Origin: Crocinitomicaceae bacterium
GTDB lineage: Bacteria; Bacteroidota; Bacteroidia; Flavobacteriales_D; Parvicellaceae
Direction: 5' to 3'
Length of the DNA stretch: 64,000 nucleotides
Assembly (NCBI GenBank): GCA_002716065.1
Contig: PAZE01000006.1
Location: 53,499 to 117,498 of the forward strand
Positions 11,356 to 20,704 of the stretch are shown piece after piece (position 1 is the first letter of the stretch; each line of letters starts with the position of its first letter). The translations under genes and the position numbers were made by a program. A model generated the notes under the pieces. The model had not been told where the DNA came from. It searched no databases and was given only the letters and a program-made list of their open reading frames with translations.

Positions 11356-11734
11356 ATTTAAGCCGAATTTCTTCTTGGCTATTTTTTGGTCGTTTTTTAT
11401 TTTATTGGTTTGTTTTGCCCCTTCAAAAGGTATTCCAAAGTTTTCTTTTTTTGCAAACTGGCATATTGATAAGTGTATTCATTTTTTTCTCTTTTTTATT
11501 CAAGCACTATTATTTTTATTAATCAAAGATGATAAAAAGCGATTTTATAGAGAAAACACCTTTAATTACATACTATTTGTTGTTTTTTACTGTTTATTTC
11601 TTGGGTTAAGTGTTGAATTAATTCAACATTTTTTTATTGAAACTAGAGCAGGTGATTTTATAGATTTTACTGCAGATGTTTTAGGAGCTATAACAGCATT
11701 GATTTTATTTAGGAATAAAAAAGTAGTAGTTTAA
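11348..11734 (+). CDS. VanZ-like family membrane protein
   Basis: 128 aa, several TM helices, [10 protein letters not shown]...[28 protein letters not shown] typical of VanZ-like proteins; overlaps the gcvH end. Confidence 0.75.
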   Translation: MVRFKPNFFLAIFWSFFILLVCFAPSKGIPKFSFFANWHIDKCIHFFLFFIQALLFLLIKDDKKRFYRENTFNYILFVVFYCLFLGLSVELIQHFFIETRAGDFIDFTADVLGAITALILFRNKKVVV

Positions 11735-11801
11735 TTGAACCAATTTTAATTTGTAGTTTATCATTATATAAAATCTTTTAACTTTACTAAAAATTATTTT
11801 C

Positions 11802-12485
11802 ATGGAATCTAAAAAAAATAGCAATGTTGATAGTGATGATTCTATCACTAGAACAGGTTATGTGCTAACAGGTCTAGTTGTTATCATGGCAACGATGTTT
11901 TGTTTAGTTGAGTACAACAATGTTGATATCGCAGGTGCGACTATTGATTCTAAATTATCGGATATTCAAGATGAAGAGGTTATTGAAGTGAATCCAAATA
12001 CGCCACCTCCACCACCTCCACCACCTCCACCACCAGCTCCACCTGAAGAGGTGGAAATCCTTGAAGAAGAAGATGAGCGTGAGGAAACTCAAGTAATAAT
12101 TGTTGACCAAGAATCCACTGAAAACATTGTCTTAGATATTCCTGAGGAAGAAGAAGAGCCTGAAGTAGAAGAAATTTTTGATGTTGTTGAAGAACAAGCT
12201 TCATTTCCTGGAGGCTTACAAGCGATGATGGAGTTTTTGGGCAAGAACACCAAATATCCTGAAATGGCTCGAGAGAACGGCATTCAGGGTAGGGTATATG
12301 TTCAGTTCGTAGTTTACAAAGATGGTTCAATTAAGGATGTTAAGGTTATGAAGGGTAGACACGCAACTTTGGATAAAGAAGCCGTTAGAGTAGTTAAATC
12401 TATGCCCAAATGGGTTCCCGGAAAACAAAGAGGCAAGTCTGTTAACTCAAGGTTTACTCTTCCTGTTAAATTTAAAATTCAGTAA
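11802..12485 (+). CDS. tonB: Energy transducer TonB
   Basis: One N-terminal TM, a proline-rich stretch (PPPPPPPPPPPAPP), and C-terminal TonB domain (YPEMARENGIQGRVYVQFVVYKDGSIKDVKVMKG). Confidence 0.92.
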   Translation: MESKKNSNVDSDDSITRTGYVLTGLVVIMATMFCLVEYNNVDIAGATIDSKLSDIQDEEVIEVNPNTPPPPPPPPPPPAPPEEVEILEEEDEREETQVIIVDQESTENIVLDIPEEEEEPEVEEIFDVVEEQASFPGGLQAMMEFLGKNTKYPEMARENGIQGRVYVQFVVYKDGSIKDVKVMKGRHATLDKEAVRVVKSMPKWVPGKQRGKSVNSRFTLPVKFKIQ

Positions 12486-12493
12486 TAAGGTTT

Positions 12494-13756
12494 TTAGATA
12501 ATCATTCCAGCTCCAACTGTGTTGTTGGTAGCCTCATCAATGATAATAATACTCCCTGTAGCTTTATTACTACTATATGAATCAATAAATAAAGGTTGAG
12601 TTATTCGTAATGATACTCTTGCTATATCGTTAGCTTCAATTTTCTTATCCTCTTCTATTCTATGCAGTGTATTAATATCTACTTTGTATAGTATGTTTTT
12701 AATCATGCATCTAGCATCTTTAGAAGTATGTTTAATGGCGTATTTTCCACCTGGTTGTAAGGGCGTAGTGCTTAGCCAGCAAAGCATAACATCAATATTT
12801 TGCTCAGGGCTGGGGCTGTTGTTTTTACGTACAATCATATCACCTCTGCTTATGTCAATATCGTCTTCAAGCGTTAGTGCAACAGACATTGGCGAATAAG
12901 CTTCTTCAATTTCACCATTGAAGGTGTCTATCGACTTGATTTTGGAAGAAAAACCAGAGGGGAGCACCATAACTTGATCTCCTTTTTTAAAAACCCCACC
13001 TTCTATTCTGCCAGCATATCCTCTATAGTCATGAAATTTATCATTTTGAGGTCGAATTACATATTGAACAGGAAACCTGCAATCAATTAGATTTCTATCA
13101 GATGCAATGTGGATGTTTTCTAAGGTGTGTAAAAGTGTACTTCCTTCATACCATTCCATATTTTTTCCTCTATTCACAACATTATCACCTTTTAAGGCGC
13201 TTATTGGAATAAATGATATGTCTTTTGTTCTAAGCTTCGAGCTAAATGTTTTTAATTCCTCTTTAATAGAACTAAAAGTTTGCTGGGAATAATTAACTAA
13301 GTCCATTTTATTTACACAGTAAACAATATGATCAATACCCAAAAGTGATGCAATAAATGAATGACGTCTAGTTTGTTCTACAATGCCGTTTCTAGCATCA
13401 ACTAAAATAATAGCTAGATTAGCTGTACTTGCTCCCGTAACCATATTTCTAGTATATTCAATATGACCAGGTGTATCGGCAATTATGAATTTTCTTTTTG
13501 GAGTTGCAAAATACCTGTAGGCAACATCAATGGTAATACCTTGTTCTCTTTCTGCTCTTAATCCATCAGTTAAAAGAGCTAAATTTACATTTTCCTCACC
13601 CTTCTGTTTGCTTGCCTTTTCAATTGCTTCCATTTGATCCTCAAAAATGGATTTACTATCGTAAAGCAATCTTCCAATTAATGTGCTTTTGCCATCGTCT
13701 ACGCTTCCTGCAGTAGTGAACCTAAGAAGGTCCATAGTTAGGTAATTATCTTCCAT
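12494..13756 (-). CDS. cysN: Sulfate adenylyltransferase subunit 1 (GTPase)
   Basis: 420 aa; GTPase motifs (TTAGSVDDGKSTLIGRLLYD, DTPGHIEYTRNM, NKMD). Confidence 0.95.
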   Translation of the reverse strand: MEDNYLTMDLLRFTTAGSVDDGKSTLIGRLLYDSKSIFEDQMEAIEKASKQKGEENVNLALLTDGLRAEREQGITIDVAYRYFATPKRKFIIADTPGHIEYTRNMVTGASTANLAIILVDARNGIVEQTRRHSFIASLLGIDHIVYCVNKMDLVNYSQQTFSSIKEELKTFSSKLRTKDISFIPISALKGDNVVNRGKNMEWYEGSTLLHTLENIHIASDRNLIDCRFPVQYVIRPQNDKFHDYRGYAGRIEGGVFKKGDQVMVLPSGFSSKIKSIDTFNGEIEEAYSPMSVALTLEDDIDISRGDMIVRKNNSPSPEQNIDVMLCWLSTTPLQPGGKYAIKHTSKDARCMIKNILYKVDINTLHRIEEDKKIEANDIARVSLRITQPLFIDSYSSNKATGSIIIIDEATNNTVGAGMII

Positions 13757-13759
13757 AGT

Positions 13760-14665
13760 TTAAAAGTAACCTTCTTTTTTTCTGTCTTCCATCGCAGCTT
13801 CAGATCTTTTGTCATCCGATCGACCACCTCTTTCAGTAATTCTAGTTGCAGAAACTTCTTGAATAATTTCATCTATGTTTTTAGCCGATGATAAAACTGC
13901 ACCAGTACAGGTAGCATCTCCAATTGTTCTAAAACGCACTTGCATTTTAGAAATAGTTTCTGATTATTTTGTTTGAACAAAGTCTGTTTTAGCCATTATA
14001 ACACCATCCCTTTCAAAGCAATCCCTGTTATGAGATAAGTATAAAGTAGGAATGGCAATGTTTTCTTTTTTGATGTATTGCCAAACATCCATTTCAGTCC
14101 AGTTGCTTATTGGAAAAACTCTAAAATGTTCGCCAAAGTGTTTTTTGCCGTTAAAGATGTTCCAAAGTTCTGGCCGCTGGTTTTTTGGATCCCACTGGCC
14201 AAAATCATCTCTGTGAGAAAAAAAGCGTTCTTTAGCTCTGGCTTTTTCTTCATCTCTTCTTGCTCCACCCATAGCACAATCAAATTTGTTCTCTTCAATT
14301 GCATCTAATAGGGTTGTTGTTTGTAGTTTATTTCTACTAGCGTTTATTCCTTTTTCTTCAACTACTTTTCCCTTATCAATTGAGTTTTGAACAGAAGCTA
14401 TAATTAGACGGCCGTTTGTGTCTTTCATCAATTGATCTCTAAATTGATATAACTCATCAAAATTATGCCCAGTGTCTACATGCATCAAAGGAAAAGGCAC
14501 ACTAGAGGGGTAAAATGCTTTTCTTGCCAAGTGATAACAAACAATAGAATCTTTACCTCCTGAAAACAACAATACTGGTCGTTCAAATTGAGCAGCAACT
14601 TCTCTTATCACGTAGATGGATTCGGATTCTAACTCCTCTAGGTGAGATAGGTTATAGTTTTTCAT
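13760..14665 (-). pseudogene. cysD: Sulfate adenylyltransferase subunit 2, CysD, interrupted by an in-frame TAA
   Basis: ORF 13964..14665 (233 aa, FSGGKDS / GGARRDEEKARAKER) and ORF 13760..13945 (MQVRFRTIGDATCTGAV...KEGYF) are in the same frame and separated only by one TAA plus six codons (TAA TCA GAA ACT ATT TCT AAA ATG CAA). Together they make one CysD-length protein. Called pseudogene provisionally; see findings. Confidence 0.75.
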
Positions 14666-15303
14666 TTTTTAGCTTTAATCTTTGGTAAAATATAATTAAA
14701 AAGTTCATCTCCACTTTCTTTAGCTGTTTTTCCTAAAGTCGAAATAGTGAAATCAGGATTAATCGGAGTTTCAAATGAAGAAGAAATTCCAGTAAAATTC
14801 TTTATTTCTCCTGCTCTTGCTTTTTTATATAATCCTTTTACATCTCTTTTTTCACATTCTTCAATAGAAGTGTCAACAAAAACTTCAAAAAAGTTTTCTC
14901 TTCCAATTATTTCTTTAGCTAAATCTCTTGAGTATTGAAAAGGACTAACAAAGCAATTTATGGAAACAATTCCAGAAAGGTTAAACAATTTAGAAACTTC
15001 AGCAATTCTTCTTATGTTTTCAATTCTGTCTTTATCTGAAAAAGATAAGTTATTGTTGATTCCAGTTCTAATGTTATCTCCATCAAGTAGCGTAGTGATA
15101 ATGTTGTTTTGGAATAGTTTTTTTTCTAAAAAGGCGCCAATGGTAGTTTTACCTGACCCGGATAGACCAGTTAACCATATGGTTATTCCTTTTTGATTTA
15201 AAGCAGCTTCTTTCTGTTTTTTGGAAAGAATTTTATCAAATGTTGTAAATAGGTTATTTTTTTCTGCTTTCAATTCTAGTATATTTGTAACAACAGATAA
15301 CAA
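14662..15303 (-). CDS. cysC: Adenylylsulfate kinase
   Basis: P-loop WLTGLSGSGKTTIGAFLEKKL, DGDNIRTGIN...FSDKDRIENIRRIAEVSKL. True start uncertain (no ATG near the N-terminus; TTG likely). Confidence 0.92.
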   Translation of the reverse strand: MLSVVTNILELKAEKNNLFTTFDKILSKKQKEAALNQKGITIWLTGLSGSGKTTIGAFLEKKLFQNNIITTLLDGDNIRTGINNNLSFSDKDRIENIRRIAEVSKLFNLSGIVSINCFVSPFQYSRDLAKEIIGRENFFEVFVDTSIEECEKRDVKGLYKKARAGEIKNFTGISSSFETPINPDFTISTLGKTAKESGDELFNYILPKIKAKK

Positions 15304-15369
15304 AAGTAAAAATATATATCTACTTATAAAGGGTTTGTTATTTATATACTTTTTAAAAATCTATAAATT

Positions 15370-16272
15370 ATGAATTTAAGCTTTAATACATTAGACTCTC
15401 CATCTGTAGATAAGGTTGGGATTGAAGATAGGATAGCTCGTGTAAAGGCTAGAAGTATAAAAAAAGAAGCTAAAATTAAGGGTTTGAAACTTGCCCTAAA
15501 TATGATAGATTTAACTACTCTTGAAGGAATTGATACAGAGAATAAGGTAAAGCAAATGTGCTATAAGGCTAGACATCTTCATGATGTATATGCTGATTTG
15601 CCCTCTGTTGCTGCAGTCTGTGTATACCCTAATTTTGTTAAAACAGCGGTAAATGAATTAAAAGGGTCAGCTGTTAAGGTGGCTAGTGTTGCTACTGCAT
15701 TTCCGAGTGGTCATTCTTCTTTAAATATAAAGCTAGAAGACACTAAAATTGCAGTTGACAGTGGTGCTGATGAGGTGGATATGGTCATTAGTAGAGGGCG
15801 TTTTCACAAAGGCGATTATGGTTATGTTTTTGATGAAATTGCAGCTGTAAAAGCTGCTTGTGGTAAAGCTAGATTAAAGGTTATTCTTGAAACTGGAGAA
15901 TTAGGAAATTACGATAAAGTAAGAAAGGCAAGTGATATTGCTATTTATGCTGGAGCAGATTTTATCAAAACATCTACCGGAAAAATTCAACCTGCTGCTA
16001 CTTTGCCAGTTACTTTAGTAATGCTTGAAGCAATTAAGGATTATTATTATAAAACGGGTAAGATGATTGGAATGAAACCGGCTGGTGGTATTTCTAATGC
16101 AAAGCTTGCACTTCATTATCTAATTATGGTAAAAGAAACACTTGGCAACAAATGGTTGACAAACAAATGGTTTCGATTTGGGGCAAGTAGCTTAGCAAAT
16201 GATTTACTAATGCAGTTGATGAAACAAAAAACAGGGGTTTATCAATCCACAGATTATTTTTCAAAAGATTAA
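15370..16272 (+). CDS. deoC: Deoxyribose-phosphate aldolase
   Basis: DLTTLEG..., SVAAVCVYPNFVKTA, KVILETGEL, DFIKTSTGK. Confidence 0.95.
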   Translation: MNLSFNTLDSPSVDKVGIEDRIARVKARSIKKEAKIKGLKLALNMIDLTTLEGIDTENKVKQMCYKARHLHDVYADLPSVAAVCVYPNFVKTAVNELKGSAVKVASVATAFPSGHSSLNIKLEDTKIAVDSGADEVDMVISRGRFHKGDYGYVFDEIAAVKAACGKARLKVILETGELGNYDKVRKASDIAIYAGADFIKTSTGKIQPAATLPVTLVMLEAIKDYYYKTGKMIGMKPAGGISNAKLALHYLIMVKETLGNKWLTNKWFRFGASSLANDLLMQLMKQKTGVYQSTDYFSKD

Positions 16273-16275
16273 AAG

Positions 16276-17742
16276 ATGAGTAAAAAGATAGAAGAATTAA
16301 AATTTTCTGGAGAATGGGATTTGGCTCCAGCTCCTGAAAGCACTAATCATATTTCAGTTAAAAAAGAATATCAATTGTTTATCGGTGGTAAATTTGTAAA
16401 GCCAAAAAAAGGAAAATATTTTTCTACCATAAATCCTGCTACAGAAAAAAAGCTATCTTCTATAGCTGAGGCTTCAAAAGAGGATGTTGATCGTGCGGTA
16501 AAAGCAGCTAGAAAAGCACATAGTGGGGTATGGTCATCAACTAGTGCCAAAGAAAGAGGGAAATACATTTACCGAATAGCGCGACTAATACAAGAAAAAT
16601 CTAGAGAATTTGCTGTTATTGAGTCTTTGGATGGTGGTAAGCCAATTCGTGAGTCCAGAGATGTGGATATTCCAATTGCAGCAGCGCACTTTTTTTATTA
16701 TGCTGGATGGGCGGATAAATTAAATTATGCCTTCCCCAATCAAAATCCTTCATCTTTAGGTGTTGCGGGTCAGATTATTCCTTGGAATTTTCCGTTAATG
16801 ATGGCAGCGTGGAAAATTGCACCTGCATTAGCTACTGGAAATACTGTTGTTCTAAAACCTGCAGAAACTACTTCATTAACGGCACTTAAATTGGCTGAAG
16901 TTATTCAAGAGGCGGATTTACCCCCAGGAGTTGTTAATATAATTACAGGTGCAGGAGCTACTGGTTCGGATATAGTTAACCACAAAGATATTGATAAAAT
17001 TGCTTTTACTGGTTCAACAGGTGTTGGGAAAATTATTATGAAATCTATTGCTGGGACTGCAAAAAAGTCAACTATGGAGCTTGGAGGAAAAGCAGCAAAT
17101 ATTGTTTTTGAAGATGCTCCTTTAGATCAGGCTGTTGAAGGTATTATTAATGGAATTTATTTCAATCAAGGCCATGTTTGTTGTGCGGGGTCTAGATTAT
17201 TTGTTCAGGAGTCAATTTATGATACGCTGTTAAGAAAGCTAAAAGATAGAATGCAATCCTTAATTGTTGGAAATCCACTTGATAAAAACACAGATATAGG
17301 AGCCATTAATTCAAAAGAACAGCTTGGAGTAATCAACAAATACTTATCCCTGGGCAAGAAAGAAGGTGCAGATATGTTTCAACCTAGTTGTGATATTCCT
17401 TCTAAAGGATTTTGGTGTGCTCCAACGTTATTTACCAATGTTTCTCAATCTCATGCCATTGCTAAGGAAGAAATTTTTGGACCTGTACTAGCTGTGCAGA
17501 CTTTTAGAACAATTGATGAAGTTATAACAAAAGCCAATAACACTCCATTTGGCTTGTCTGCTGGTGTATGGACTGATAAAGGTTCAAAAGTATTTAATTT
17601 AACTTCTAAAATGCGAGCTGGAGTAGTTTGGGCTAACACCTACAACAAATTTGACCCCACTTCTCCTTTTGGCGGATACAAGGAAAGCGGTCACGGAAGA
17701 GAAGGTGGGTTGCATGGTTTAGCTCCTTATTTAAAGTTTTAA
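16276..17742 (+). CDS. Aldehyde dehydrogenase family protein
   Basis: 488 aa; full ALDH fold with PWNFPLMMAAWKIAPALATGN, FTGSTGVGK, MELGGKAANIVFEDA and catalytic-Cys region FNQGHVCCAGSRLFV. Confidence 0.95.
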   Translation: MSKKIEELKFSGEWDLAPAPESTNHISVKKEYQLFIGGKFVKPKKGKYFSTINPATEKKLSSIAEASKEDVDRAVKAARKAHSGVWSSTSAKERGKYIYRIARLIQEKSREFAVIESLDGGKPIRESRDVDIPIAAAHFFYYAGWADKLNYAFPNQNPSSLGVAGQIIPWNFPLMMAAWKIAPALATGNTVVLKPAETTSLTALKLAEVIQEADLPPGVVNIITGAGATGSDIVNHKDIDKIAFTGSTGVGKIIMKSIAGTAKKSTMELGGKAANIVFEDAPLDQAVEGIINGIYFNQGHVCCAGSRLFVQESIYDTLLRKLKDRMQSLIVGNPLDKNTDIGAINSKEQLGVINKYLSLGKKEGADMFQPSCDIPSKGFWCAPTLFTNVSQSHAIAKEEIFGPVLAVQTFRTIDEVITKANNTPFGLSAGVWTDKGSKVFNLTSKMRAGVVWANTYNKFDPTSPFGGYKESGHGREGGLHGLAPYLKF

Positions 17743-17744
17743 TT

Positions 17745-18629
17745 ATGACAAAAAGAATAGATGTACTAAAGACATATAAGATTTTTATTGATGGTAAATT
17801 TCCAAGAACAGAATCTGGAAGGTATTACACGCTTTCCAATAACGGAAAAGGCATTGCCAATATTTGTCTTTCATCAAGAAAAGATGTTAGAAATGCAGTT
17901 GTAGCCTCTAGAAAAGCATTTGGAAGTTGGTCTGGAAGATCAGCATATAATAGAGCTCAAGTTTTATACCGAATAGCTGAGATGATTGAAGGTCGAAGAG
18001 ATCAATTTGTTGCCGAAATTATTTCTATGGGGGGTAGTAAAAATGCAGCCGAAAATGAAGTTAATAATTCAATTGATAGACTTATTTATTATGCTGGATG
18101 GTGTGATAAAATCAACCAAGTTTTTGGTGCTGTTAACCCAGTAGCGTCTAGTCATTTTAATTTTTCACTTTTAGAGCCAATGGGGGTTGTAGGAATTATA
18201 GCTCCGGCCGATTATTCTTTGCTTGGAATAGTTTCTGCAATGCTTCCTGCACTAGCAGCAGGAAATCCTGTTGTTGTACTTGCATCTGAGCAAAAACCAT
18301 TGTGTTCAGTTACTTTGGCTGAAGTTCTTGCCACATCAGATGTTCCTTCAGGGGTAGTAAATATTCTAACGGGTAATACCAGTGAGTTGATTCCTCATCT
18401 TTCAGCTCATATGGATGTAAATGCAATTTTCTATTGCAAGAACAACCCAAAAGAGATTAATCAAATTCAATTAGCTGCTGTTGATAACTTAAAAAGAATA
18501 GTTTTGTCCAAAAATTCAGACTGGAATAATTCAGCACATGAAACGCCTTATTATATTTCAGATTTTATGGAAACTAAAACTACTTGGCATCCAATTGAGC
18601 AAATTGCAGGATCTGGATCTGGATATTAA
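17745..18629 (+). CDS. Truncated aldehyde dehydrogenase-like protein (apparently non-catalytic)
   Basis: 294 aa; N-terminal ALDH similarity to its upstream neighbour (IFIDGKFPRTESGRYY, RAQVLYRIAEMIE, GVVGIIAPADYSLLGIVSAMLPALAAGN) but no GQxCC catalytic segment. Confidence 0.85.
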   Translation: MTKRIDVLKTYKIFIDGKFPRTESGRYYTLSNNGKGIANICLSSRKDVRNAVVASRKAFGSWSGRSAYNRAQVLYRIAEMIEGRRDQFVAEIISMGGSKNAAENEVNNSIDRLIYYAGWCDKINQVFGAVNPVASSHFNFSLLEPMGVVGIIAPADYSLLGIVSAMLPALAAGNPVVVLASEQKPLCSVTLAEVLATSDVPSGVVNILTGNTSELIPHLSAHMDVNAIFYCKNNPKEINQIQLAAVDNLKRIVLSKNSDWNNSAHETPYYISDFMETKTTWHPIEQIAGSGSGY

Positions 18630-18638
18630 TTTTACTGT

Positions 18639-18860
18639 ATGAATGTTTCAAAAAAAAGACATGTGGCAAAAACCATTACCTGGAGAATTTTAGCCACTTT
18701 AACAACAACAATAATTGCATGGATTATTTCTGGAGATCCCAAAACTGGTTTTGCTGTTGGTGGAATAGAGTTTTTTGTTAAAATGCCGGTGTATTATTTT
18801 CATGAACGTCTTTGGTATAGGTCAAATTTTGGTTTAAATAATAGAAAAAGTGAAAAGTAA
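18639..18860 (+). CDS. DUF2061 family small membrane protein
   Basis: 73 aa; KRHVAKTITWRILATLTTTIIAWIISGDPKTGFAVGGIEFFVKMPVYYFHERLWY matches the DUF2061 pattern. Confidence 0.85.
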   Translation: MNVSKKRHVAKTITWRILATLTTTIIAWIISGDPKTGFAVGGIEFFVKMPVYYFHERLWYRSNFGLNNRKSEK

Positions 18861-19605
18861 TCAGCTGCTGCAATTAGCAAAAAGTGCTGCTATTTTGGCA
18901 GGAGAAGAAATTTTAAAGGTTTACAATAAAGATTTTGACGTTTCTTACAAGGAAGATGAATCGCCTTTGACAATAGCAGATAAAAATGCAAATACTGTTA
19001 TTGAAAAGATGCTTTTGGAATCAAAAATCCCTATTCTAAGTGAGGAGGGAAGGCAAGTTCCATTTGAAGAAAGAAAAAATTGGGATAAACTTTGGATAGT
19101 AGACCCGCTTGATGGAACTAAAGAATTTGTAAAAAGAAATGGTGAATTTACCGTTAATATTGCTTTAATAGAAAATGGTTCTCCAGTAATGGGAGTTATT
19201 TATGTTCCTGTAACAAATGTGTTGTATTATGCATCTGAAGAAGGAGCATTTAAAGAGAGCAAAAATAGTATAGATAAACTACCTATTGTGACAGATAGGC
19301 AAAGTTTTATTGCTGTAGGTAGTAGGTCCCATCAATCTCCAGAAACAAAGGCTTATTTTGATTCTTTGATCAATAAGCATGGTAAAGTTGAAGTAATTTC
19401 CATGGGTAGCTCACTGAAAATTTGCTTAGTAGCTGAAGGTAAAGCTGATGTTTATCCAAGGTTTGCCCCCACAATGGAATGGGATACCGCAGCAGGTCAT
19501 GCGATTGCAAATTATGCTAATAAAAAGTTAATTGATTACAAAACAAAAAATGAAATGAAATACAACAGAGAACAGTTACTAAATAACTGGTTCATTGTTT
19601 CTTAA
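18850..19605 (+). CDS. cysQ: 3'(2'),5'-bisphosphate nucleotidase CysQ
   Basis: Inositol monophosphatase-family motifs (SEEGRQVPFEERKNWDKLWIVDPLDGTKEFVKRNGEFTVNIALIE, MEWDTAAGHAI); GTG start overlapping the DUF2061 gene. Confidence 0.93.
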   Translation: MKSNQLLQLAKSAAILAGEEILKVYNKDFDVSYKEDESPLTIADKNANTVIEKMLLESKIPILSEEGRQVPFEERKNWDKLWIVDPLDGTKEFVKRNGEFTVNIALIENGSPVMGVIYVPVTNVLYYASEEGAFKESKNSIDKLPIVTDRQSFIAVGSRSHQSPETKAYFDSLINKHGKVEVISMGSSLKICLVAEGKADVYPRFAPTMEWDTAAGHAIANYANKKLIDYKTKNEMKYNREQLLNNWFIVS

Positions 19606-19615
19606 ATTTTTTTAA

Positions 19616-20704
19616 ATGAATAAGAGGGCGTTAATTACAGGTATTACTGGTCAAGATGGAGCCTATTTGGCAGAGTTTTTATTAGAAAAAGGCTATGAAG
19701 TTCATGGTATTAAACGAAGATCTTCCTCATTAAATACAGATCGAATTAACCACCTTTATGTTGATTTACATGAAAAAGATGTTCGTTTAAAATTACATTA
19801 TGGTGATTTAACTGATTCTACCAATTTGATTCGTATTGTTCAAGAAGTTCAACCAGACGAGATATATAATTTAGCTGCTCAATCTCACGTAAAGGTTTCT
19901 TTTGATTCTCCTGAATATACCGCCAATACTGATGCAATAGGTACACTAAGAATTTTAGAAGCCATTCGTATTTTAAAGATGTCCGAAAGAGTTAAATTTT
20001 ATCAAGCATCTACTTCAGAATTGTATGGATTAGCACAGGAGGTTCCTCAAAATGAACAAACACCATTTTATCCTAGAAGCCCTTACGGAGTTGCTAAATT
20101 GTATGCTTTTTGGATTGTGAAAAATTATAGAGAAGCATACAATATGTTTGCCTGTAACGGTATTTTATTTAACCATGAAAGTCCAATAAGAGGAGAGACA
20201 TTTGTAACACGCAAAATAACACGCGCAGTTGCTCGAATTTCTCTTGGGTTACAACAAAAAATATACATTGGAAATTTAGATGCCAAAAGAGACTGGGGAC
20301 ACGCAAAAGATTACATTGAAGGTATGTGGTTAATGTTACAGCAAGATGTTCCAGATGATTTTGTTTTGGCAACTGGAAAAACTAACACGGTAAGGTATTT
20401 TTGCGAATTGGCATTTAAAGAAGTTGGTATAGAGATTGAATGGAAAGGAGAAGGAGATAATGAAAAAGGGCTAAATTCCAAAGATGGTTCTGTTTTAATA
20501 GAGGTAGATAAAAATTATTATCGTCCTACAGAAGTAGATTTACTTATAGGTGACCCGTCAAAAGCAAATAAGGAGTTAGGATGGAAACATACATATAGTT
20601 TAGAATCTATGGTTGCTGAAATGGTTAAATCGGATATAGAAATCTTCAAAAAAGAGCAAATCCTAAAAGAGAAAGGATTTAAAGTCGATAATTGTTTAGA
20701 TTGA
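19616..20704 (+). CDS. gmd: GDP-mannose 4,6-dehydratase
   Basis: [34 protein letters not shown]; YxxxK at [10 protein letters not shown]. Confidence 0.96.
   Translation: MNKRALITGITGQDGAYLAEFLLEKGYEVHGIKRRSSSLNTDRINHLYVDLHEKDVRLKLHYGDLTDSTNLIRIVQEVQPDEIYNLAAQSHVKVSFDSPEYTANTDAIGTLRILEAIRILKMSERVKFYQASTSELYGLAQEVPQNEQTPFYPRSPYGVAKLYAFWIVKNYREAYNMFACNGILFNHESPIRGETFVTRKITRAVARISLGLQQKIYIGNLDAKRDWGHAKDYIEGMWLMLQQDVPDDFVLATGKTNTVRYFCELAFKEVGIEIEWKGEGDNEKGLNSKDGSVLIEVDKNYYRPTEVDLLIGDPSKANKELGWKHTYSLESMVAEMVKSDIEIFKKEQILKEKGFKVDNCLD

Noticed and set aside
11980-12330. 116-aa antisense ORF over tonB
   Set aside because: Its Leu/Val/Glu repeats are the reverse complement of the TonB proline/acidic codons; composition artefact.
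15276-15310. TATATTTG (+) and TACTTTTG (-) near the cysC start considered as divergent promoters
   Set aside because: Matches to the -7 consensus occur, but no clear -33 TTTG at proper spacing and the cysC start is uncertain; too weak to call.
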